A stretch of DNA of 64,000 bases from Lentinus brumalis (taxonomy: Eukaryota; Basidiomycota; Agaricomycetes; Polyporales; Polyporaceae). The notes beneath the pieces are model-generated. The model was not told the DNA's origin. It did not search any database and saw only the letters and a list, made by a program, of their open reading frames with translations. The translations under genes were made by a program, and so were the position numbers. Within the stretch, counting starts at the first letter, position 1, and every line of letters starts with the position of its first letter. The stretch lies in contig MARA01000002.1 of the NCBI GenBank assembly GCA_001792895.1, positions 1,054,001 through 1,118,000 of the forward strand, given 5' to 3'. Positions 1 to 10,442 of this stretch are shown here, in pieces.

Positions 1-578
1 AGGAAGGCTTGGGAAGCACCCAAGGTGAAGACACTCACCGAGGCGGACCTAGACAACTACTCGATATTTGACGTGATCATGCCCCTGCCTGGCAAGGATG
101 TCGACTTCCCAGGTGGCGCGCTGGGTGAACGATACAAGGAGTTTTTGCGTAGAGACGGCCTCGACCCTGAGAACTTCGTTCGCAAGCAGAAGTAAGTACG
201 GTTGTTGCGTGGCGAATGACTGAAACTGACGAAGCTTTTGGTAGGGACTACACGTTGGGTGGTTCATACCGCAAGATCCTCCATCTACCCAAGGAGCTCT
301 CTTGGCAGGTGCTGCGGTACACCGACCCGGACGTGCCCCTGGCGCAGTCGGACGAAGACAAGTTGCTCGGCTTTCCTCCACCGGCGACAGTCGAGGACGG
401 GAAGTTCCTTGCACTGCAAATTAACCTCCAACTCGGTACCGCTGCATATGCCACTATGGCGTTGCGGGAGGTCACGAAGACCGAGACGAGCTCACACTAT
501 CAGACGTCGCTCACGCAAGCGTCTGAAGACCAAAAGTACCGCACAACCGAGGGCGCAGAAGAGGAAACAACAGAGTAG
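1..578 (+). CDS. PUS7: tRNA pseudouridine synthase PUS7 (TruD family), 3' part
   Basis: C-terminal 174 codons of a TruD-family pseudouridine synthase, which makes pseudouridine in tRNA, U2 snRNA and mRNA. The reading frame is open from base 1, so the gene starts outside the window. Exons are 1-191 and 245-578, with a 53-nt GT..AG intron. The peptide carries the family's late block: a DVIMPLPGKDV-type segment about 25 residues in, a Tyr-Lys-Glu-Phe-Leu segment, then DYTLGGSYRKI just after the junction, matching the Pus7 pattern DYSLSGAYRKI. The end is an acidic, Glu/Thr-rich tail. The catalytic Asp lies in the missing upstream part. The call rests on remembered family patterns, not on a search. 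Confidence 0.85.
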
Positions 579-1096
579 AGACGGCGAGCGTGTGTACATC
601 AACTGACGTGGAACTACGTCGCACGGACCTGGCATCCTGTAGCATGTCTGTAATTCACCGCCTCCCCACGACGTGCCGAACGATAGATGATCATCCTGAG
701 AGTACAGCGTACGTGTGTGAAGCTGCCAGTTCGCAGCAATGGCGCTGCGAACGTGGTCGCGCTCCCGAGCCGGGGCAGCGTGGGCCGGCGTGGAGGTCTG
801 TTTCAGCCACAGCTGTGCTCTCGCACACAAACCCTTTCAGTGCGACATGTATCCCCGTACTCTTTCACACATTCGACGGTACCTGGACGTATACCCTGAA
901 GCTTTATTCTCATACCTGGCACCAGCTGCTGTTCGTTGAATCGTTTCCAGACTCCAGCCGCGCTCCGAGGCCGACAGTCGCAGGCGGTTAGCTTGTTGAT
1001 AAAACCCGGCCGTCTACCCGTGTCTCGGCCTGCGACGCTGCGTCCCCACACCTGACAACCTCTACCTTCACCTTTACCGCCATAGTACTCCGCAGG
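579..1096. other. Intergenic region, PUS7 to MFS gene
   Basis: About 520 bp between co-directional genes. I see no supported gene, RNA or repeat; short overlapping ORFs here have no recognisable features. It should hold the PUS7 3' end and the promoter of the MFS gene. Confidence 0.6.
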
Positions 1097-2972
1097 ATGG
1101 GGCAAGTTGAGCGTGTCGTGTTCTTGTCCCTGGTGTTGGACCTCTTCGGTGCGTCCTCCCTCAGATATCTCTCGATGCATATGCTAACCTTCTTGCGCAG
1201 CATTCACCATTCCGCTCCCTCTATTTCCACGTATCATTGAATGGTACACGAAGGTGAGTACGAGCAAACCCGTTTCGAACCTGACTTAGACGTGGCCGCA
1301 GCGGGAGTCCTCCGACCCGAACGGCTTCCTGTCCCGCACACTCTACACCGTTTCAACAGCGCGAAGTCTGCTGTACAAGCCTACCTCAAACCCTCAAAGA
1401 TGGGATATCGTTCTTCTGGGCGGCCTCATGGGATCCGTGTTCTCGTAAGCATGTCCTACCTTGTTGCCGTCCTGTCCGTCCCTCACACCACCACTGCACG
1501 TGTAGTGCTCTACAATGGTCCGTATATCCCAACCCGCCGCTCACCATCCACCAAGACCCACATCCTTTGTTCCGTTAGGTTCATCTCTCCTTATATTGGA
1601 TCCCTGAGCGACAAGTACGGACGGAAGCGCGTACTCCTCATCACCATGATTGGCAACCTACTCTCTGCGGTGGTGTGAGTGTACTATGCGCATGAAACTT
1701 GTATCTCCGCTCACAGCCCTTCCAGATGGCTCCAATCGACGTCTTTTGCGTCATATCTGCTCTCCCGTGTGATCGGAGGTCTCAGTGAAGGCAATGTTCA
1801 GCTTGCCATGTACGTGGCTTCGATGTGAAAGCGGTTGGATGCGTCTAACTCCCAGCAGTGCCATCCTGTCAGATGTCACCACACCAGAAACTCGTGCGAA
1901 GGCACTCGCACACGTCGGCATAGCATTCGCAATCTGCTTCTGCATCGGGCCACCCATCGGTGCATACTTCGCCTCTCGCCCTCTGCCCACATCCTTCACG
2001 GCCTCCGGCATCGAACTTAATGTATATGCCGGACCTGCCGCTCTGACCTTCGTCTTGCTTGCCCTGGAGACTATCTTCCTCGTCTTTGCCCTCCCAGAAA
2101 CCCGCGGTAAAGCAGCCACTTCCCAGAAGCCAGCTGTCAACGGCGCCAAGAATGGCTCTGCCCATGGCAAAGCAAATGGCATGACTCAGACCTCAAGGCA
2201 GGGGACCACTGCAGATCGTCTCAAGATGTTGAAAACGCTACGACGACTTCACTTCTTGTTCCTCGGCGTCTTTTCTGGTGTCGAGTTCACCCTCACCTTC
2301 CTAACGTTCGATCGTGAGTGCTATATGTCTATCACTCACACTCACATGTTCTGACTGAGGTGCTGGCAGTCTTTGACTGGGGTAACAAACAAAATGGCGC
2401 GCTGATTGGTTCCATCGGTATCATCAGCGCTCTTCTGCAAGGCGGATATGTTCGCCGCGCGATGTCGAAGGTGGGAGAAGGCAATATGGCCAAGCGCGGT
2501 ATCAGCAGCTGCGCTATAGGCCTAGTCTTCCTCACCATCCTCCCCCACATGGTTGCCAACCATCCCACTATCGCGACTCGGCTCCTCCAGGCTGCAGCAG
2601 TCTGCATGGCCATGACATCCGCGACGGTGGTGAACTCGTTGACAGCCTACGCATCCCTGCAATGTGACGACATCTCCGTTGACCCCGATACTGGTAAGGC
2701 TGTCGAGGAGCACCCGGATCTGGCCAAAGGCAAGGCTTTAGGCAAATTCCGTTCCTCTGGTCAGCTTGGTCGAGCCATTGGCCCGCTCTTCGGTAAGTTG
2801 AACCTCTCGTACTTTATAACCGTAGCTCATTGTATTTACAGCTTGTGCGTCTTACTGGACCTTCGGTCCCTCATTGACGTACGCCGTCAGCGCCGTCGCC
2901 ATGTTTGCTATTTCCGCCGGAATGAAATCTGTAACAAAGAGGAGGACAGTGATTCCGACCAAAGCTCAGTAA
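1097..2972 (+). CDS. MFS transporter, MFSD10/TETRAN-like
   Basis: Major facilitator superfamily membrane transporter of 479 aa. Eight exons: 1097-1148, 1201-1253, 1302-1444, 1579-1674, 1726-1809, 1856-2313, 2370-2792, 2842-2972; all phases agree. The protein begins with VVFLSLVLDLF followed by FTIPLPLFPRIIEWY, as in MFSD10-type proteins. After exon 3 comes the MFS signature loop GSLSDKYGRKRVLL between TM2 and TM3, then SRVIGGLSEGN for TM4. A hydrophilic central loop around residues 230-270, rich in Lys/Gly/Asn, separates the two six-helix halves. Relatives export organic anions or tetracycline; the fungal substrate is unknown. The start is the first ATG of the open frame. A vacuolar or plasma-membrane location is inference. 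Confidence 0.82.
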
Positions 2973-3502
2973 CTTATCATAGTATCAATAGTAGTAGCAG
3001 AACGTGGTAGACGATTTGGATAATGGAGTCGTACTTATTCTTGTATTTTCTTATTCGTTCCGCTGTGTGATCGATGCAATCCAGGTATGTATCAACTGCA
3101 GGTAAGGTTCGCCGACGCTGCTACTGCCTTTTGCATGTTGTCCTAATGCTCTCCGATCCCGTCTTCCTCCTTTTGACAAGTTCTCCACAGCGTCCAGAGC
3201 AAGGTGTTGTCCTCGATAACGCAGCGCATCGCCCCTGTTCTGGACAGTGTTATTAGCCTCCTGGTTGACCAGCCCAAGTGTTTGCATGAAATTTCCTCTT
3301 CGACGTGTCGATGGTTCGGCCGCACCGTCCAGCTGACAGTGACCAATGACATCAACCATGTACCAACATGTTTCGCACCACTGGCGCCTCCCTGGACGTG
3401 CCTCTTTGTTAGCCACCCCAGTAGCATCTCTGCACCAGTGAGCAGAATCCTCGTCAGCATCGCCATGAGGATTTGCGTAACCATACGATATAGCACGACA
3501 CG
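2973..3502. other. Intergenic region
   Basis: About 530 bp. ORFs on both strands overlap one another and look like noise. No conserved protein, tRNA or repeat is visible. It likely contains the MFS gene terminator and the promoter for the small spliced gene at 3503. Confidence 0.5.
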
Positions 3503-3825
3503 ATGCGATTTTCGACTCGCAATGCCTACTACCTCCGGATATCCGCAACCACTGTTCTGCCGCTATACGTGAGTTACAACACCCTGATACCTTCCTGACA
3601 CTGATATGCATCTGTCCTAGCTATACTTGGACGAGCGCCATGTTGAATGGATGTCGGAAAGGGTGCTGCAGCACGTCCTCGCTGACTTACGTCCCATGTA
3701 AGCTCCGGGTCCTAATGCACGGTGGCCATGCGCTCACTGGCACCAGAATCATCCCCAAGCTGAACGCTGAGATTGATGCTCACCTCGGTTCAGGGGGGCT
3801 GCGAATTCCAAACGGGGGACCTTAG
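3503..3825 (+). CDS. Small spliced protein, 73 aa, unknown function
   Basis: Three exons, 3503-3568, 3621-3697 and 3747-3825, with introns of 52 and 49 nt. Each has good GT..AG ends and all junction phases agree, which is strong evidence for a real small gene. The predicted protein is alpha-helical in appearance: an N-terminal stretch rich in aromatic and branched residues, a central YLDERHVEWMSERVL segment, then LADLRP, three Ile in a row and PKLNAEID, ending in Gly/Pro-rich residues. It has no signal peptide or clear membrane helix. I do not recognise the family. The size and helix pattern would suit a small subunit of a nuclear or kinetochore complex, but that is only a guess. Confidence 0.6.
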
Positions 3826-3864
3826 ATGTCCACCGCGGAGGTATGATCGACGCCAGTGGACCCC

Positions 3865-4987
3865 ATGTCAGGTTTTGACTTCCATGCTCCGACAGATAGT
3901 TATCAGTTCGGTTACTTCTTACGTGGAACGGAACCTCATGCTGTCCTCATCAAGGTACGACTTCTCTGTGCATGGCCGTCCAATGTGAATGATAACGAGG
4001 TGTATATAGTCCCGCATGTTCACAGCTGCGCCTCCACGGCCGAGGCCTGCTGCTCCTGTCCCGAGCGAAGCACCCATGGGACGGACCTCTGGTCGATCTA
4101 AGAAGACCACTAACGAACTACCTAAAGGAGGCAAGAAACGTAAGCCGAAACCAAGACCCAAGGGGAAAGGGAAAGCGAGAGCACTCGATGACGAAGAGGA
4201 GGCAATTTCGGTATCCAGCGAAGACGATGACGACGGCGACCATGTTCCCGCGGAACCGATAGCTACGCGGAGGTCTAAGCGAGCTAGGAAGGCCGTACCT
4301 GGAGGTTATCGAGAAGACGATCTCGAGGGAGGGGTAATCTTCGAGAATAGTACTGGACCAGACGAAGAACCGATGGAAGTCACAGAGCCTACCGGGGATG
4401 CTCCCATCGTCCCCAAGGTAGAGGAAACAGAACTTGTCTTGGTCGGCGAGCTTCAACAGGAGGGTCAGGCTGAACCGATGGAAGAGGACCCAGAGGTGGC
4501 TCCTGCCACCATGGATGTCGAACTTGTGGACGAAGAAGAAGAACCGAAGCCCAAGCCGATACTCAAGCTCCGCTATCATGGATTCAACATACATGGACGC
4601 TGCCTATGCGTGATCGTCGAGCCCTATCCTCCCATCCGATCGGGTACTCGTGCACCGTCGCTAGCCCCGACCGGCCTCATCGCACCCAGGGCACCTAGCA
4701 TCGCTCCACCAGACTTCGTGCCCAATGGTCAACGAGAGCGTACACCTCTCTTCCTCCCCGACTTCGATAGGGAGCCCACGCCCGCACCCTCAGCTGTACG
4801 CCACTTGCCACCAGTACCGCTGTTCTCGGAACCGGCAGAAGACAGCGACGGAGATGACGACGGGATGGTGTTGTTCAGTCAGCTTCTTCGCTCAGTCGGG
4901 GAACACCCTCCTGGTATCGCCGAAGACGACGATGAGATTGACGGTGCAGTATTCTTCGGTGATGCAGACGAGATGAGAGAGCTGTAG
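3865..4987 (+). CDS. Acidic, charge-patterned probable nuclear protein
   Basis: 355 aa in two exons, 3865-3954 and 4010-4987, with a 55-nt intron and consistent phase. Only 40 nt follow the stop of the previous small gene, on the same strand. The N-terminal exon encodes a short hydrophobic/aromatic segment. Exon 2 begins Pro-rich, then shows a Lys/Arg/Pro block around residues 55-85 that resembles a nuclear localisation signal, a long Glu/Asp-rich region, and a short non-repetitive island PILKLRYHGFNIHGRCLC near residue 215 that looks like the conserved core. The C-terminus is acidic again. I do not recognise the family. A chromatin or transcription-complex role is inferred from composition only. 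The start ATG is the first in frame; a GTG lies three codons upstream. Confidence 0.65.
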
Positions 4988-5060
4988 TAATGACATACAC
5001 ATACTATGATTAGATTAAGGTACATCATGTGTCGCAACCGTTCATTGACGGTTGTTCTTT

Positions 5061-7606
5061 TTACAAACGGCCGAGCTCCTGCAGAATCTCGACTGTCCTC
5101 TGCGCCGACACCCTCCTGAATCCTTCGCCCGCCATATCGAACAGTCCATGGCCACCGGAGAGAGCCCGCAGACGCGTCGAGTAGTCGAGCATCTGGCTGA
5201 GAGGAGCGATAGCGACGATAGTGCGCTTCATGCGCGCGGACGTGCTCTTGGCCGCTTTTCCAGTAGACGGCGACAGCCACTGCGGTGGAATATAGACCGT
5301 GCCTTCGTCCACATCCGGTTCCAATTCTTCATCCGCAGCGTCGAGGTCGAGTACCTCACCGCCATGCTCGCCTAGGTCTTCGACTACCCGCCCGACGGTC
5401 CCCTCGTCCACGCTGATTTTCAGACGGATGTAGGGCTCCATAAGGTCACCTTGGCCAGCGGCACGGACAATGTTGCGCAAGACGGCCGCGCTAGCTCCTG
5501 CCAGGACCGAGGGGTGCGCCTCCTTCGGGAAGTCAACCTTCTTGACCTGTATGCATAGTCGCGAGAGAGCGAGTGTAGTGTTCGGAGAGCTCGAAAGCGT
5601 GCTTGACAAACCTCTAGCCACTTGTGCCAGAGGATCATTCAGGTCTGCATGGAGGTCGCCAGGAGGTAGACTCTTGCCATCGGCAGTCAGGACCATATTG
5701 CCATCCCAAAGCGGGTCGCCTTCCTCGTCATCCTCGAGGGTCCGGACAGAGAGGCCGACCTGGACCTGGACAACGTGCCCGCCGATCTCAGTCGACCACA
5801 TGTCGCTGACGCCAGATATGTCGCCAGTGCCGAGGCACTCGCGGAAGCTGACACGTCTGCGACCGAACTCGAAGTTTACCTTCCACTCATCGCGGAGGCG
5901 AGACTCGACAATCTCGAGGTGGAGCGCCCCGAGACCGTGCACGAGCAGCTGGCCCTCTTGAGTCTCGACACGTACAGAGGGATCAGTCCGGGCAAGTGCA
6001 TTGAGTGCGCTTTCAACTGGCTCGAGGTCTGCGTGCGAGTGCGGGATCACAGAGACAGACATCATTGCGGGAGGGGGTACGATATCCCGTAGAGATGATG
6101 CGTTGGACCCTCCTGCGACGCCCACGAGAGTATCGCCTGTACGAGTGTACTTCAGGCCCAATACAGCCCCCACCGATCCAAAGGGTAGAGAGTCTACGTC
6201 TTGAGCTTCGGCAGCATAGAGTAGTTGTATCTTTGAGATCTTCTCCCTCTGGTTCTGCGTGGCGTTCAATACCGAAGTCTGACTTCTCAAAGTGCCTAAC
6301 AGGTGCTCAGCATGCGCGGCAACCCCGAGCGTCGTGTCACATACCTGAGTACACGCGAACGAACGTCATCCATCCTTTCCTCTTGTCCCATCCCACTTTC
6401 CATGCGAGCATCCTCAAAGGCGCATTAGGCGCCAGGGCTTTAGGATTTGCTTCCACGTCTGCCGGACTGGGCAACAACTCTCCAACGTAGTTCATGAGGA
6501 GCTCCGTCCCTATATGCTTGAATGCGGACCCACAGAGCACAGGGAGGATATCGTTGCGTAGAGTCGCAGCACGAAGGTGAGGGAGGATGTCGGAAGATCG
6601 AAGGGACAAGTATGACGATGGATCCTCGGGCAAACCAATCAGCGTCTCGAAGAGGCTTTCAGATACCTGCGCGAGGTTGTCTAGTAGGCTGATCCTTGCA
6701 GGCAGTAGATGGTTGACCAGGGGATGAGAGGAAGGGAACAGATCGGACTGCTCCAGTTCCGCTTGAGTGCGAGGTAGGGCGTGGACCGAGGGACTGCCTG
6801 CCGAATCATACTTCCAGACTTCCCAGTTGACCAGATCAACCAATCCTTGTATCCCAGGCTCTGCTCGCGTGTAGTCTTGCGGGTCGAACGACGCAATGGG
6901 GAGCGTTATTGCCATGGGTCGAGGGTGAAGCCGGTTCGCGAGCACGGAGAGCATGGATGTCCGGAAAGACGCGCCAGCTCGATCAAGCTTGTTGAGGAAC
7001 AATATGCGTGACTTGACGTTGTACCTGCAACCACGCGGTGTTGAGCAAGACCCGTGCAGACGGCTGGTGTACCTCCTCACCTCGGCATGTCTGCTCACCT
7101 ATCCAGCTGTCGCCAAACGCCCTTGGTCTGAGCTTCGACACCCTCCACGGCATCTATCAAGACTACCGCGCCGTCAACTACGCGACTTGCACTCTCCACT
7201 TCCATCCCGAAGTCGGCATGTCCAGGGGTATCGATCAAATTGAAGGTCCAGTCCTTCCACTTGACCGGGATGCTCGCAGATTGGATGGTGATGCCGCGTT
7301 CACGCTCCGCAGGGAGGAAGTCGGTCGTCGTACTGCCCGTGTCTACAGACCCAGCTGACGAAAGGTATTGGGACTGCAACAAGATTGACTCGGTAAGCGT
7401 GGTCTTGCCGGAATCTGCTTGAAGTGGTCAGCTCATGCTAGGGCACAGAGCAGGCACACCGCACCGATGTGGGCCATAAGTGCCATATTCCGCAGCTTGG
7501 AGGGCTCATGGTTCACTTGCGTCGCGTATTGTCTGCATGGAAACCTTCGGGGGAGCCATTTCTGAATGCCACGGTGTCGGAAGACAGTGACCACAGGAGC
7601 GACCAT
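5061..7606 (-). CDS. MEF2: Mitochondrial ribosome-releasing factor 2 / elongation factor G2
   Basis: Translational GTPase of 790 aa that, with the recycling factor RRF, splits mitochondrial ribosomes after termination. Four exons: 7465-7606, 7099-7414, 6345-7024, 5061-6295. The N-terminus is Arg-rich with little acidity, as in a mitochondrial presequence. G1 is split by intron 1 and reads AHI-DSGKTT. Switch I holds ERERGITI, G3 is DTPGHADF and G4 is NKLD at the start of exon 3. Exon 4 covers domains II to V of the EF-G fold. The first in-frame ATG is at 7606; a GTG further upstream was rejected. It is divergent from ICMT with 243 bp between the start codons, so the two may share a promoter region. 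MEF1 is the alternative, but the loop sequences and length suit MEF2 better. Confidence 0.88.
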
Positions 7607-7849
7607 GACCAGCAGGTGGCCGAGCCTATCGACAAGCACCCAAGCTATGCGTCGTCAATGTCGGCGGTCGACTAGAGAGCGAGAATGCGGCCTGAGGTGA
7701 GGGAGGCTGAAGAGACGAGCAGAGAGTCTGAGCAGACAGTGACACAGAAGTGAAGTTAGACGTGCAAGTAGCGCGTACAGCTTGTTTCCGGCGTTCATGC
7801 ACCTGCACAATTGTCCAATGACCACGCGTTCTCTTCGCTCCTCTCCCCC

Positions 7850-8876
7850 ATGTCTGCCTCAACGGAGGAAGAACTAGACGGCTTTGAGCAACGCCTTCGC
7901 CAGAGAATGGCCACCGATGCAATCAAGTCACATCCGCTGAACACTGTGCCAAAGGATGCGTCCCACCTTCCTCGCGGAGTCATCCCGAATACACCTCTTT
8001 CCGTCGCCACCATCTCGTTCCTGCTAGGCTCTTTGTTTTCGTTTGGAGTGCTCCTGTTCGTGACCAATGGTTTTGGACTATACTGGTGGTCGACATATCA
8101 ACTTGGATACTTCCTTGCTGCCTGGTCGGCATTCCATTGGGGAGAGTTCGCTGTAGCTGCTGGGTGGAACCGCGACAAGTGCAGCGTAGATTGTGAGTCG
8201 ATTGACCTTTCCCGTCCTGTGCGTACGTTGACATATCATCAGCCTTCCTCTTGGAGAATGGCGCATTATACCACATCGCACACAGCGTCGCCCTCTTCGA
8301 GTATCTCGTGACGTTGTATGTCAAACCTGAGTACAAGCAATATCCCTATGTTACCCTGGTCGGTCAGTTCGTCTTCTTCGTGCGTTCATGCAGGTGAGGT
8401 GTTCATTGACAATCTGACAGGTATCGTTCTGTCTCTGGTCGGTCAGTCCCTGAGGTCTGCCGCGATGATACATGCGGGGTCCAACTTCTCCCATATCATG
8501 GCCTCTCGGAAAGCAGAAGGACATGTCCTTGTCACAAGTGGAATATATAGGTGAGAATCAGCGTTCCATGCGATGACTCAACTAACCTGAGATTCTCGAA
8601 CCACAGCTACCTCCGCCATCCTTCGTACACGGGGTTCTTCTACTGGGCACTGGGAACCCAGCTCGTCCTCCAGAACCCTTTGAGCTTCGTGCTCTACCTA
8701 TGCATTCTATGGCGTTTCTTCCATGGGCGTATACGGGGTCCGTCATAGCGTTTCCCAGTACTGTGAAGATACTGACCATCTGAACAGCGGAGGAGGCGTA
8801 CTTGATTCGATTCTTCGGAGATGACTATCGCAAGTACAGACAGTCGGTAGGCACAAAGATGCCTTTCATACCGTGA
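7850..8876 (+). CDS. STE14: Protein-S-isoprenylcysteine O-methyltransferase
   Basis: ICMT family, 270 aa. It methylates the C-terminal farnesyl- or geranylgeranyl-cysteine of CaaX proteins such as Ras and mating pheromones at the ER. Five exons: 7850-8192, 8243-8362, 8421-8550, 8607-8737, 8788-8876; phases agree throughout. Several hydrophobic helices lie in exons 1-4. The conserved SAM-binding end is clear: GSNFSHIMA, then LVTSGIYSYLRHPSYTGFF across an intron, and an EEAYLIRFFGDDYRKYR stretch in the last exon. The signature motif RHPxYxG is intact. Intron 4 uses the unusual donor GTCCGT. Basidiomycetes often carry several ICMT copies; only one is seen here. Confidence 0.9.
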
Positions 8877-9098
8877 CGTCTTTGGCCATGTCTTGTAGCG
8901 AATTGCATCAGAGGGTCGGACTCACGAACAATCTTGCGTCCCTAAGCGATTTGTCGCGACATGAAATGGATGAGCTCAGTCCAAGGCAAGTGTACAGGGT
9001 CGGCATGTATCATATTGTGGTCATAGCAAGGGCGATAACATGCAGATTTTGAGCCGAGAAAAAAATACTACATGAATATCAGACAAACAACAGCGTCC

Positions 9099-9837
9099 TC
9101 ACTCCTGGTCGATCGTGCCCTTCTCCGACACGTAGATACCGTCCAAGAACTTACGGATATCCTTGTTCCGTACCCGGCAGACGCCCTGGATCGAGGCAGC
9201 TGTAGACGAGGGGTGAGTCCATGGCACTTACAAGACTCTCGGATGGACGCACCAGATTGTGAGACGTTCTGCACGTCGATGCCCTCAAGAATGAGCTCAT
9301 CCTTCTGCGCTTTTGACTCGGAGACGGTGACGCCGTCGAGCATAGAGACATTTCTTACGATCTGAGCAAGTGATGAGTTAAGCCTATTTCAGGGTGAGGC
9401 AGAACGAGAACGGACCTTCTCCCCCAAGAAGTTACGGATCTCCAGCGCGCGACCGTTCTCCTGGATAATGCAGTTGATGGGGAAATGGGCGTACACCGCA
9501 CGCATCTTGTACTGGTAGCCCTGTAGCAGAAAATGCAGTTCGTACGGGCACCGGCCTCAATCATGTAGGAACGCACCTTCGTCACGCCCGTGATCATGTT
9601 GACAATCAGGGACTTGATCGTCCGTAGGCAAGCAACGTGCTTGCGGCCGCCCTGCCATACTGCGAGGGTGACCTTGTTGACCTGGCCTTGCTGCACTAGC
9701 CGGATATCCATGTCGATGTGACGGACATTCTTGGTGAGCTTCCCGCGGGGACCAGTGACGGTGATGAGACGGGACTTGATCTCGACAGTGACCCCCTCGG
9801 GAATATCGAGCTCTTCGGTCTTGAGGACGTCCCGCAT
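9099..9837 (-). CDS. RPL9: 60S ribosomal protein L9 (uL6)
   Basis: Cytosolic large-subunit protein uL6, 191 aa, the usual eukaryotic length. Four exons: 9577-9837, 9416-9520, 9253-9361, 9099-9199. Recognisable blocks include [59 protein letters not shown] and [18 protein letters not shown] near the end. Intron 2 starts GTCCGT. The ATG at 9837 directly follows CAG, so a 5' UTR intron ending there is possible. It is divergent from PCF11 across about 600 bp. High expression is expected for the family; the sequence itself does not show it. Confidence 0.95.
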
Positions 9838-10442
9838 CTGCAGTGTGGTACCAAGTCGTGAGCGTCCAGTCAAGGCACATCCAAGCAGCACCAAGAGAAT
9901 CCATCGCAATCCCCTCCAGATTTCAGCATTTTTCGGCCATCCAGCATTCAACGCGATAGATCCTGGGCTGCAGAGACGGTTCCGGAGGGCGTACTGACCT
10001 TGAAGCGTAGAAGGCGTAGGTCTTGAGGGAGGGTGGTGTGGATTTGCGAGGGGACGTGAGTTGGCCTACGAGCGCTGCCGGGCCGGATTGGGAAGGTCAG
10101 GGACTGGGGCGAGGGTCTGGTGAAGCACGTGTGGCTGTACAGAAACGGCAATTGTCCGGCTGAGTTTGAAACGTAGGCTAAGTCAGCACGCCGGTGGGAA
10201 CACGCGCTTTTGCTCAACTTCATCGTCGACCACCATCTCCCTTGCAACTGTCGTGCAGCCCGTCCGTCTATCTGTGGTGCCCCGCCCGCTGTAAGAGACG
10301 TCTGAGAAGAGCCATACAATAGAGCATCTGGTTCCCCGTGGTTGGGACGCATATACCAGCTCATTGGTCGTTCTTCAACAGTGTCCGCCGCTGAAATCGC
10401 ACTCGCCCCCATCGACTCTTCCGTTGTTGAGTAGGCCACGCC
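9838..10442. promoter_or_regulatory. Divergent promoter region, RPL9 and PCF11
   Basis: About 600 bp between head-to-head start codons. It must contain both 5' UTRs and promoters. Several short pyrimidine-rich tracts occur, as is common before fungal ribosomal-protein genes. No TATA box or named operator could be assigned. Confidence 0.4.
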
